Shown here piece by piece: positions 1-6,671 of a DNA stretch of 14,759 bases. The notes under the pieces are model-generated. The model worked only from the letters and a program-made list of their open reading frames with translations, did not search any database and was not told where the DNA came from. The stretch spans positions 1-14,759 of the forward strand of contig DASSZD010000172.1 of NCBI GenBank assembly GCA_035702985.1. The letters run 5' to 3'. Origin of the DNA: JAKAXG01 sp035702985 (lineage in GTDB: Bacteria > Actinomycetota > Acidimicrobiia > Acidimicrobiales > Palsa-688). The position numbers were made by a program, and so were the translations under genes. Every line of letters begins with the position of its first letter. Within the stretch, counting starts at the first letter, position 1.

Positions 1-1
1 T

Positions 2-733
2 ACCCGGGCCGAGCACGGCCCGCCGGGATGGATCGCTCATGACGGCGGTGTGGTCGAGGTGGGGCACCAGGGGCCGGGGTTCGCCTTCGACAACGAGGGG
101 CCGGCCCACCAGGTCCTGCTCCAGCCGTTCACCGTGGCCGACCGGCTGGTCACGTGCGGGGAGTGGCTGCGCTTCATGGACGACGGTGGCTACCGCAGCG
201 CCGGGCTCTGGCTGTCGGACGGCTGGGCGGCGGTGCAGGGCGGCGGATGGGACGCCCCCCTGTACTGGGACCGGGGGCCGGACGGCTGGAGCGTGTTCAC
301 CCTCAACGGCCGCCGGCCGGTCCATCCGGACGAACCGGTCTGCCACGTGAGCTACTACGAGGCCGACGCCTTCGCCACCTGGGCCGGCTGCCGGCTGCCG
401 ACCGAGTTCGAGTGGGAAGCGGCGGCCGCCGGCTGGCCGGTGGAAGGGCAGCTGACCAGCCCCGAGCGGGCCCACCCGGCCGCCCAGGCCGGCCCGGCCA
501 TGTTCGGCCAGGCCTGGGCCTGGACCTCCTCCGCCTACCTGCCCTACCCGGGCTTCCGCCCGGCGGCGGGGGCGGTGGGGGAGTACAACGGCAAGTTCAT
601 GGTCGGCCAGCAGGTCCTGCGGGGCGGATCCTGTGTCACGCCCGACGGCCACGCCAGGGGCACGTACCGCAACTTCTTCCCCCCCGCCGCCCGCTGGCCG
701 TTCACCGGGGTGCGCCTGGCCAGGGACGCCTGA
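2..733 (+). CDS. egtB: EgtB, ergothioneine sulfoxide synthase (C-terminal part, 5' end outside window)
   Basis: EgtB is a non-haem iron enzyme that joins trimethylhistidine (hercynine) to gamma-glutamylcysteine (or cysteine) with O2, the central step of ergothioneine synthesis in the cytoplasm. The frame is open from the first bases, so the N-terminal DinB-like iron-binding part lies upstream. What is visible is the formylglycine-generating-enzyme-like domain: GFAFDNE early on, VTCGEWLRFMDDGGY, LSDGWAAV, the CRLPTEFEWE motif of this fold, and the C-terminal LRGGSC and YRNFFPP then W-F-G-V-R ending typical of EgtB. An internal ATG-type start near base 50 would cut into the conserved fold and is not the real start. 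egtD follows after 27 nt, so the two are almost certainly co-transcribed. The family call is secure; substrate choice cannot be read from this part. Confidence 0.93.
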   Translation, partial: TRAEHGPPGWIAHDGGVVEVGHQGPGFAFDNEGPAHQVLLQPFTVADRLVTCGEWLRFMDDGGYRSAGLWLSDGWAAVQGGGWDAPLYWDRGPDGWSVFTLNGRRPVHPDEPVCHVSYYEADAFATWAGCRLPTEFEWEAAAAGWPVEGQLTSPERAHPAAQAGPAMFGQAWAWTSSAYLPYPGFRPAAGAVGEYNGKFMVGQQVLRGGSCVTPDGHARGTYRNFFPPAARWPFTGVRLARDA

Positions 734-760
734 ACCGACCCCCCGATCCACAGGAGCACC

Positions 761-1735
761 ATGACCCGAACCCTCAATGTTGAAGTGCTCGTCCGTCCGG
801 AGGACCGCCGCCGGGCCATGGAGGACGACGTGCGCTCCGGCCTGACCGCCCGGCCCAGGTGGATCCCCCCGGTGTGGTTCTACGACGAGACCGGCAGCCG
901 GCTCTTCGACGAGATAACCCGCCTGCCGGAGTACTACCTGACCCGGGCGGAGAGGTCCATCCTGGACACCCACGCCGGCGACATGGTGGCGGCCTCGGAC
1001 GCCGACACCCTGGTGGAGATCGGATCCGGCACGTCGGACAAGACCCGCCTGATCCTCGACGCCATGGCCCGATCGGGACGGCTGCGCACCATCGTCCTGC
1101 TGGACATCAGCGAGGAGATCCTGCGCCAGGCCGCCGGGGAGCTGGCAGAGCGCTACGACGTCGACGTCCACGCCGTCGTCGGGGACCTGCGCCGGGACCT
1201 GGACCGCCTGGCCGGGCCGGGGCGCCGGCTGTGGGCCTTCCTGGGCAGCACCATCGGCAACTTCCCGCCCGGGGAACGGTCGGATCTGCTGGCCCGCTTC
1301 CGCCGGGCCATGGGCCCGGGTGACAGCTTCCTGCTCGGCACCGACCTGCAGAAGGATCCCGCCCGCCTGGTGGCCGCCTACGACGACGCCAGCGGGGTCA
1401 CCGCCCGGTTCAATCTCAACGTGCTGTCGGTGATGAACCGGGAGTTGGGCGCCGATTTCGACCCCGGCGGCTTCACCCACCGGGCGGTGTGGAACCGGGA
1501 CGGCTCGTGGATGGAGATGCGCCTCCGGTCGGAGAGCAGCCAGAAGGTGACCGTACCGGCACTGGACCTGCAGGTGGTGCTCGAAGCCGGCGAGGAGCTC
1601 CTGACCGAGATATCGACCAAGTTCGACCCCGACGCGGTGGGGACGGAACTGGAGGCGGCCGGCCTCGAACGTCGGGCCGGCTGGACCGACCGGGGCGGGG
1701 ACTTCCTGCTCACGCTGGCCACCCCCTCGCCGTAA
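761..1735 (+). CDS. egtD: EgtD, histidine N-alpha-trimethyltransferase
   Basis: EgtD uses S-adenosylmethionine to methylate histidine three times, giving hercynine, the first step of ergothioneine synthesis. The 324-aa length is usual. The SAM-binding loop reads EIGSGTS (residues 86-92), followed by LLDIS (113-117). Residues known from mycobacterial EgtD to hold histidine and SAM appear at near-identical numbers: Tyr41, Asn167 (in STIGNF), Tyr207, Glu283 and Ser285 (in LTEIS). The ATG at 761 has AGGAG at 752-756, four bases upstream, and sits 27 nt after egtB, so the genes are likely one operon. The gap to the next gene is 37 nt, and that gene has its own possible promoter. In mycobacteria egtC lies between egtB and egtD; here it does not. 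Confidence 0.97.
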   Translation: MTRTLNVEVLVRPEDRRRAMEDDVRSGLTARPRWIPPVWFYDETGSRLFDEITRLPEYYLTRAERSILDTHAGDMVAASDADTLVEIGSGTSDKTRLILDAMARSGRLRTIVLLDISEEILRQAAGELAERYDVDVHAVVGDLRRDLDRLAGPGRRLWAFLGSTIGNFPPGERSDLLARFRRAMGPGDSFLLGTDLQKDPARLVAAYDDASGVTARFNLNVLSVMNRELGADFDPGGFTHRAVWNRDGSWMEMRLRSESSQKVTVPALDLQVVLEAGEELLTEISTKFDPDAVGTELEAAGLERRAGWTDRGGDFLLTLATPSP

Positions 1736-1758
1736 CAGGGCCGTCCGGGCGGTTGGTA

Positions 1759-1764
1759 TAGCCT
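1759..1764 (+). promoter_or_regulatory. Possible -10 element (TAGCCT) for the aldolase/DUF35 operon
   Basis: TAGCCT fits the actinobacterial TANNNT -10 pattern and lies 8 nt before the GTG at 1773. Transcription would begin within a base or two of the start codon, giving a leaderless mRNA. There is no Shine-Dalgarno sequence before this GTG, which agrees. No clear -35 is seen, and read-through from egtD is equally possible. Confidence 0.3.
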
Positions 1765-1772
1765 GCCCGACC

Positions 1773-2975
1773 GTGGTCGGGACCAGCGATCGGAGACGGC
1801 CCGTCATCTGCGGGCTGGGCCTCACGGAGATGGGACCCATCTACGGGCGCCACCCCGCCGGCTTCGCCGCCGAAGCCGTCCGCCTGGCCGCCGCGGACGC
1901 CGGGCTGGCGGTGTCGGAGATCGACGGCCTGCTCACCTCGAGCGGGACCAGCGGCGGGGTGGGCCTGGGACTGCAACGCGATCTCGGCCTGACGGACCTG
2001 CGGCTCCTGTCGGAGATGCAGGCCTTCGGGGCGACCGCCGGGGCCATGGTGCAGTTCGCCTCCATGGCCGTGCAGGCGGGAATGGCCGAGGTGGTGGCCT
2101 GCGTGTTCGCCGACGCCCCGCTGCGCCCCGGGCGATCAGCAGGCGACGTGTACAGCGGGGGCCGCCGGCCGGACCGGGCAGCAGCCAAGCTGCCGCCGCC
2201 GGCCGGCTGGGGTGGCCTGCTGGCCGCCACCGGGGTGACCGGCGCCAACACCATGTACGCCCTGGCGGCCCGCCGGCACATGCTGCGCTACGGGACCACC
2301 ACCGAGGACTTCGCGGCCATAGCCGTGGCCCAGCGGGCCTGGGCGGCCCGCAACCCCCTGGCGCAGATGCGCCAACCCATCACGGTGGAGGACCACCACG
2401 CCTCCCGGTGGATAGCCGACCCGTTCCGCAAGCTGGACTGCTGCCTGGTGTCCAACGGCGGGGTGGCGGTGATCGTCACCACCGCCGAGCGGGCCGCGTC
2501 CCTGGCCCGGCCGCCGGTGCACGTCCTCGGCTGGGCCCAGAGCCACCCGGGCCGGCTGATGGACCGCGACCCGGACTTCGGGCTGGTAACCGGGGCGGCC
2601 CGGTCCGGACCGGACGCCCTGGCCATGGCCGGGCTGAAGCTTGCCGACGTGCAGGTCGCGGAGCTGTACGACTGCTACACGTTCACGGTGCTGGTGACCC
2701 TGGAGGACTACGGGTTCTGCGCCAAGGGGGAGGGCGGCCCCTTTGTGTCCAGCGGGGCCATCGGTCCCGACGGTGGCGTCAAGCTCAACACCGGCGGCGG
2801 TCAGCTGTCGGCGTACTACATGTGGGGCATGACCCCGTTGTCGGAGGCCGTCATCCAGATCCGCGGCGACGGCGGGGACCGCCAGGTCCACCCCCACGAC
2901 ATCGCCCTGGTGAGCGGCAACGGCGGCATCCTCGACCACCACTCCACCGTGGTGCTCGGATCGGCGGCCCCGTGA
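1773..2975 (+). CDS. Thiolase-like protein of the SCP-x/Ltp family, probable acyl-CoA aldolase
   Basis: The 400-aa protein has the thiolase fold of the lipid-transfer/SCP-x group: an N-terminal GLGLTEMG, an ELYDCYTF stretch (297-304), a GFCAKGEGGPFV loop (314-325) and NTGGGQLSAYYMWG (339-352). The loop that carries the nucleophilic cysteine in true thiolases reads QAFGATAG (83-90) with no Cys. The usual GHP histidine is replaced by YYMW. Tyr299 and Tyr349 are 50 residues apart, like the two catalytic tyrosines I recall for Ltp2, the steroid side-chain aldolase that also needs a DUF35 partner. A DUF35 gene overlaps the end by 4 nt (GTGA). I infer a retro-aldol or related C-C cleavage of a CoA thioester; the substrate is unknown. 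The start is GTG at 1773, probably leaderless. Confidence 0.85.
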   Translation: MVGTSDRRRPVICGLGLTEMGPIYGRHPAGFAAEAVRLAAADAGLAVSEIDGLLTSSGTSGGVGLGLQRDLGLTDLRLLSEMQAFGATAGAMVQFASMAVQAGMAEVVACVFADAPLRPGRSAGDVYSGGRRPDRAAAKLPPPAGWGGLLAATGVTGANTMYALAARRHMLRYGTTTEDFAAIAVAQRAWAARNPLAQMRQPITVEDHHASRWIADPFRKLDCCLVSNGGVAVIVTTAERAASLARPPVHVLGWAQSHPGRLMDRDPDFGLVTGAARSGPDALAMAGLKLADVQVAELYDCYTFTVLVTLEDYGFCAKGEGGPFVSSGAIGPDGGVKLNTGGGQLSAYYMWGMTPLSEAVIQIRGDGGDRQVHPHDIALVSGNGGILDHHSTVVLGSAAP

Positions 2976-3385
2976 CGGTCGGACCGGTCGCCCGCAACAC
3001 GGCCACGGGGACGTTCTTCGACGGGACGGCCAGGGGGGTGTTCCTGCTCCGGCGCTGCCGGCCGTCCGGCCACTACAACCGCCCGCAGGCGGTGTCGTGC
3101 ACGGAGTGCGGCTCCACCGGCTTCGACGACGTTCCGGCCGGCGGCGGGGTCCGCCTGGTCAGCTGGGTGGTGGTGCCCGAGCGTCCCCGTGACGACCGGC
3201 CCCCCGGTCCCGCCGCCGTCCCGGCCATCGTCGAGTTCGACGAGGGGCCGTGGTGGTGGTCCAAGCTCGTCGACGCCGACCCGGCCGCGCTGACCGAGGG
3301 CCAGCCGCTGAGGATGCTGTTCGAGCGGGCCGAGGGAGGCGAGGCCGTGCCCGTCTTCACCCCGGCCGCCGGCCGGGCAGGATGA
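2972..3385 (+). CDS. DUF35 / OB-fold zinc-ribbon partner of the thiolase-like protein
   Basis: This 137-aa protein has the DUF35 layout: an N-terminal helix (residues 5-22), a rubredoxin-like zinc ribbon (about 26-48), and an OB fold that normally binds the acyl-CoA. In the ribbon the first knuckle is C29-R-P-S32, so one of the four cysteines is replaced by Ser; the second is C43-T-E-C46. His34 might substitute as a ligand, or metal binding may be lost. The OB part includes LVSWVVVPER and VPAIVEFDEGPWWWSKL. DUF35 proteins act as obligate partners of thiolase-superfamily enzymes, either as separate chains or as fusions. The start is a GTG overlapping the upstream stop as GTGA; the end overlaps the next gene as ATGA. 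Both overlaps suggest translational coupling. Confidence 0.88.
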   Translation: MTVGPVARNTATGTFFDGTARGVFLLRRCRPSGHYNRPQAVSCTECGSTGFDDVPAGGGVRLVSWVVVPERPRDDRPPGPAAVPAIVEFDEGPWWWSKLVDADPAALTEGQPLRMLFERAEGGEAVPVFTPAAGRAG

Positions 3386-5037
3386 CCGGCTCCGGGACGG
3401 CGGCGGAGCTGCTGGTCCGCTGCCTGGAGCAGGAGGGGGTGCAGGTCGTCTTCGGTATCCCCGGTGAGGAGAACATCCGCTTCACCGAGGCCCTGACCCG
3501 GTCCTCCATCCGCTACGTGCTCACCCGGCACGAGCAGGCCGCGTCGTTCATGGCCGAGATCTACGGCCGGCTCACCGGGCGGGCCGGGGTGTGCTCGGCC
3601 ACCCTCGGCCCCGGGGCCATCAACCTGCTGCTCGGCGTCGCCGACGCCACCACCAACAGCACCCCGCTGGTGGCCATATCCGCCCAGGTCGGCCTGGACC
3701 GCATCTACAAGGAATCCCACCAAGGGGTGGACCTGGTGTCGATGTTCGCCCCGGTAACCAAGTGGGCGGAGATGGTGCCGGCCCCCGCCGCCGTGCCCGA
3801 GATGACCCGCAAGGCGTTCAAGCTGGCCCAGACCGAGCGGCCCGGGGCGGTGTACCTGGCCATCCCCGAGGACGTGGAGGGCGCCCCGGCCCCGGACGGC
3901 CTGGCCCCGCTGCGCCTCAACGTGCCCCGACCCGACGAGCCCTCCGCAGCTCAGATCCGCCGGGCCGCCGACGTGCTCGACGCCGCCGCCCACCCGGTGG
4001 TCCTGGCCGGCCACGGTGCCGCCCGGGCCGGGGCGGCGGACGCGCTGATGCGTTTCTCCACCGAGATGGGCCTGCCGGTGGCCACCACCTTCCACGGCAA
4101 AGGGGTGTTCCCCGACGACCATCCCAACGCCCTGGGGGCGGTCGGCTTCATGCGCCACGACTACGCCAACTTCGGATTTGACGCCGCTGATGTCATCATC
4201 GCGGTGGGCTACGAGCTCCAGGAGTTCGACCCGGTCCGTATAAACCCGAAGGCGGACAAGCGGATCATCCACCTCAGCCGGTTCCCGGCCGAGGTCGATG
4301 ACCACTACGACGTGGAAGTGGGGGTGCAGGCCGACCTCGGCAGCAGCCTGGACGCCCTGGTCGCGGCCACCTCGAAGCGCTTCCACGCCGGGAACCTGGG
4401 GGAGCGGATCAGGACGCTGATCAGCGGGGAACTGGAGCGGGGCGCCGCCGACGACAGCTTCCCGGTCAAACCGCAGCGGATCGTGGCCGACACCCGGGCG
4501 GCGCTACGCCGGCAGGACATCGTGCTGGCCGACACCGGCGCGGTCAAGATGTGGATGGCCCGGCTCTACCCGACCTACGAGCCGAACACCTGCCTGGTCT
4601 CCAACGGCCTGTCGACCATGGCCTTCGCCCTGCCCGGCGCCATCGGGGCCAGGCTGGCCCACCCCGACCGCCGGGTCCTGGCCGCGGTGGGGGACGGGGC
4701 GTTCCTCATGAACTCCCAGGAGATCGAGACGGCCATCAGGGAGCGGGTCCCGCTGACCGTCCTGGTGTGGCAGGACGACGCCTACGGCCTGATCGGGTGG
4801 AAGATGCAGATGGAGATGGGCCGGGAGGTGGCGGTCCGCTTCTCCAATCCCGACTTCGTGCGCTACGCCGAGAGCTTCGGCGCCCGGGGCTTCCAGGTCC
4901 GCTCGGCGCCCGAGCTGCGCCCGGCGCTGGAGGAGGCCCTGGCCTACGACGGGGTCTCGGTGATCGCCTGCCCGGTGGACTACGGGGAGAACCTGCGCCT
5001 GACGGAGGCCCTCGGAGAGCTCAGCGGGCCCTTCTGA
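3382..5037 (+). CDS. Acetolactate-synthase-like ThDP-dependent enzyme (AlsS/IlvB family)
   Basis: A thiamine-diphosphate enzyme of 551 aa with the three usual domains. The N-terminal PYR domain has FGIPGEEN (24-31) and the cofactor-activating Glu51 in TRHEQAASFMAE. The ThDP/metal motif starts at GDG (437-439) and ends in VWQDDAYG (462-469), where Asp465 aligns with the metal ligand. The C-terminal PVDYGENLRL resembles the catabolic AlsS type (PVDYSDN in Bacillus), which joins two pyruvates to acetolactate and CO2. No small regulatory subunit gene is nearby, which also fits a catabolic enzyme. The ATG overlaps the DUF35 stop as ATGA. Inside an acyl-CoA operon it might instead act as a 2-hydroxyacyl-CoA lyase-like or other carboligase/lyase; the sequence alone does not fix the substrate. 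Confidence 0.85.
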   Translation: MTGSGTAAELLVRCLEQEGVQVVFGIPGEENIRFTEALTRSSIRYVLTRHEQAASFMAEIYGRLTGRAGVCSATLGPGAINLLLGVADATTNSTPLVAISAQVGLDRIYKESHQGVDLVSMFAPVTKWAEMVPAPAAVPEMTRKAFKLAQTERPGAVYLAIPEDVEGAPAPDGLAPLRLNVPRPDEPSAAQIRRAADVLDAAAHPVVLAGHGAARAGAADALMRFSTEMGLPVATTFHGKGVFPDDHPNALGAVGFMRHDYANFGFDAADVIIAVGYELQEFDPVRINPKADKRIIHLSRFPAEVDDHYDVEVGVQADLGSSLDALVAATSKRFHAGNLGERIRTLISGELERGAADDSFPVKPQRIVADTRAALRRQDIVLADTGAVKMWMARLYPTYEPNTCLVSNGLSTMAFALPGAIGARLAHPDRRVLAAVGDGAFLMNSQEIETAIRERVPLTVLVWQDDAYGLIGWKMQMEMGREVAVRFSNPDFVRYAESFGARGFQVRSAPELRPALEEALAYDGVSVIACPVDYGENLRLTEALGELSGPF

Positions 5038-6201
5038 GTGGCCGCCCCGCCCCGCCCGCTGATCGCCCTGGCCGACGGGCCGGACGGCCCGCTCCCCGAA
5101 CCGGAGACCATCGCGGCCATGGCCGGGATCGGGAGCGGTCCCGACGTCCTGCTGGGCTGGGTGGTACGCGACCCGGGGTGGCTCGAGGCGGACCGGGCCG
5201 GATCGGTGACCACCCTCATGGTCGGCGCCGGCACCAGGCGGGCTGTGGCGTCGGGGCGGGTGCGACCGGTGGCCGCCCGGCTGTCGGCCATACCCCGGCT
5301 GGTGGCCGGCCGGCTCCGCCCGGCGGTGGCGGTGGTGGGAGGGTACGAGGAGCCGGCGACCGGCCGGTGGCGCCTGGCCGGCAGCCCCGGGTGGGCCCTG
5401 AGCGCCGCCCGGGCGGCGGCCGGGGTGGTGATCGAACGGTGGCCCGGGCCTCCGCCGCCCGGCCGGCACGTGCTGCCGGAGTGCCGGGTGCTCGGGGTGT
5501 ACGACCGGGGCGAGCCGCCTGACCCCCCGCCGGTCAACCGGACGGGGGAGGAGCACCGGGCCATCGGCCGGATGGTCGCCGACCTCATCCCGGCCCGGGC
5601 CACCATCCAGTGGGGTCCCGGATCCATCGGCGCCGCCGTGGTGGCCGCCCTCCACCGCCCGGTGCGGGTCCGTTCCGGGCTGGTCACCGACGAACTGGTC
5701 GAACTGGTGGACCGGGGCCTGCTGATCGGGGCGGCCGAGGCCGCCTACCTGTGGGGCGGTCCGGGGCTGCAGGAGCTGGTCGCCCGCGGCCGGCTGAGGC
5801 TGCGGGAGCTGGATCACACCCACGACCTGACCGCCATATCGGCCGATCCGTGCTTCGTGGCCATCAACACCGCCATCCAGGTCGGCCTGGACGGGGCGGT
5901 CAACGTGGAGCGGGTGGGCGGGCGCACCGTGGCCGGCCCCGGCGGCCACCCCGACTTCGCCGCCGGGGCGTCCCGCTCACCCGGCGGCCTGTCGATCGTG
6001 GCCCTGGTTGCCGCCTCGGCCGGCCGGTCCAACATCGTGGCCGCCCCGGAGGTGGTGTCCACCCCCCGCTTCGACGTCGACGTGGTGGTCACCGAGCACG
6101 GCGTCGCCGACCTGCGGGGCTGCGGGGACAACGAGCGGGCCGAACGGCTCATAGCGGTGGCCGCCCCCGAGCACCGGGCCGGCCTGCTGGCCGGTCCGTG
6201 A
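5038..6201 (+). CDS. Acetyl-CoA hydrolase/CoA-transferase family protein lacking the usual catalytic Glu
   Basis: This 387-aa protein matches the C-terminal half of the Cat1/AarC/4-hydroxybutyrate CoA-transferase family: WGPGSIGAAV (192-201), FVAINTAIQVGLDG (273-286), GGHPDF (302-307) and VVTEHGVADLRG (350-361). In family members the glutamate that forms the glutamyl-CoA thioester lies in a stretch like H-S/T-E-M..D. Here the matching stretch is RSGLVTD (212-218), with Gly214 where the Glu should be. The N-terminal half is short and poorly conserved compared with the usual 430-500 aa. It may therefore bind CoA esters without transferring CoA, hydrolyse them differently, or have a new role. 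The GTG start directly follows the stop of the ThDP gene with no gap, so it is translated as the last gene of that operon. Confidence 0.82.
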   Translation: MAAPPRPLIALADGPDGPLPEPETIAAMAGIGSGPDVLLGWVVRDPGWLEADRAGSVTTLMVGAGTRRAVASGRVRPVAARLSAIPRLVAGRLRPAVAVVGGYEEPATGRWRLAGSPGWALSAARAAAGVVIERWPGPPPPGRHVLPECRVLGVYDRGEPPDPPPVNRTGEEHRAIGRMVADLIPARATIQWGPGSIGAAVVAALHRPVRVRSGLVTDELVELVDRGLLIGAAEAAYLWGGPGLQELVARGRLRLRELDHTHDLTAISADPCFVAINTAIQVGLDGAVNVERVGGRTVAGPGGHPDFAAGASRSPGGLSIVALVAASAGRSNIVAAPEVVSTPRFDVDVVVTEHGVADLRGCGDNERAERLIAVAAPEHRAGLLAGP

Positions 6202-6229
6202 TCCGCCCGGTCGGCGGTGGCCGGGGCGC

Positions 6230-6529
6230 CTACTGCTGGTAGTGCTCGACGACCTCCGGATCGCGGGGCCGGGCGTCGGACGGGTCCAGCCCGGCGTGGC
6301 GGCGGGCCCGCCGCTGGCGCAGCAGGTCCCACGCCTGGTCCAGCTGCTCCTCCAGGTGGCGCAGCCTGTGGGCCTGCTCCTCGCTCAGACCCTCCTCGGA
6401 GGCGTGGCTGCGCTCCAGCCGGTGCTCCTCCTCCACCAGGTCGTCGATGCGGCGGACGATCTCCGAATCGGGTAAAGCGGTCAATCCCGTATCGAGGGGG
6501 TTTGAGGGCTCTCGGTTCTGGTCATTCAT
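6230..6529 (-). CDS. DUF2630 family small protein
   Basis: A 99-aa, highly charged, helical protein. Its core, EIVRRIDDLVEEEHRLERS (residues 23-41) followed by GLSEEQAHRLRHLEEQLDQ and WDLLRQRRARR, matches the DUF2630 family found in actinobacteria, whose function is not known. The pattern suggests a coiled coil or helical hairpin; there is no signal peptide or membrane segment. The ATG at 6529 has GGAGGAG about 12 nt upstream, a rather long spacing. It is divergent from the sigma factor gene and convergent with the CoA-transferase-like gene (28 nt apart). Sharing a 142-bp intergenic region with a sigma factor raises the chance of joint control, but this is inference. Confidence 0.85.
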   Translation of the reverse strand: MNDQNREPSNPLDTGLTALPDSEIVRRIDDLVEEEHRLERSHASEEGLSEEQAHRLRHLEEQLDQAWDLLRQRRARRHAGLDPSDARPRDPEVVEHYQQ

Positions 6530-6558
6530 AGATAGGACTCCTCCCTGGGGTGGAAGCT

Positions 6559-6574
6559 ACCCGTCCCGACGGGT
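6559..6574. promoter_or_regulatory. Perfect 7-bp inverted repeat, possible operator
   Basis: ACCCGTC-CC-GACGGGT is a perfect 16-bp palindrome-like site in the divergent region between the DUF2630 and sigma-factor genes, about 30 bp upstream of the DUF2630 start. Its size and symmetry fit a dimeric repressor site; the regulator is unknown. Confidence 0.4.
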
Positions 6575-6617
6575 GACAGCCTCCCGGTCCAGGGTATGTG
6601 TCCATTGTCACATTCAT

Positions 6618-6640
6618 CCGGAAGCTTTTTCCGGCATAAT
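6618..6640 (+). promoter_or_regulatory. Inverted repeat CCGGAA-N5-TTCCGG abutting a CATAAT -10 box upstream of the sigma gene
   Basis: CCGGAA (6618-6623) and TTCCGG (6629-6634) form an inverted repeat directly touching CATAAT (6635-6640), a good -10 hexamer (5 of 6 to TATAAT). Transcription would start near 6647, 25 nt before the ATG of the sigma gene. No good -35 is seen at 16-18 bp spacing, and the repeat covers that spacer. This suggests an activator- or repressor-dependent promoter. Confidence 0.45.
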
Positions 6641-6671
6641 GCCGCTCCTGCGGGGGTTACTTCTCAGTGCA

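Noticed and set aside
3073..4386. A 437-codon open frame on the - strand
   Set aside because: It lies opposite the DUF35 and ThDP-enzyme genes, whose proteins are clearly recognisable; its own product is low-complexity Gly/His/Arg.
4504..5949. A 481-codon open frame on the - strand
   Set aside because: Antisense to the ThDP enzyme and the CoA-transferase-family gene; no recognisable motif.
6605..6610. TTGTCA as -35 of the sigma-factor promoter
   Set aside because: The spacing to CATAAT is 24 bp, too long for a normal sigma-70 promoter.
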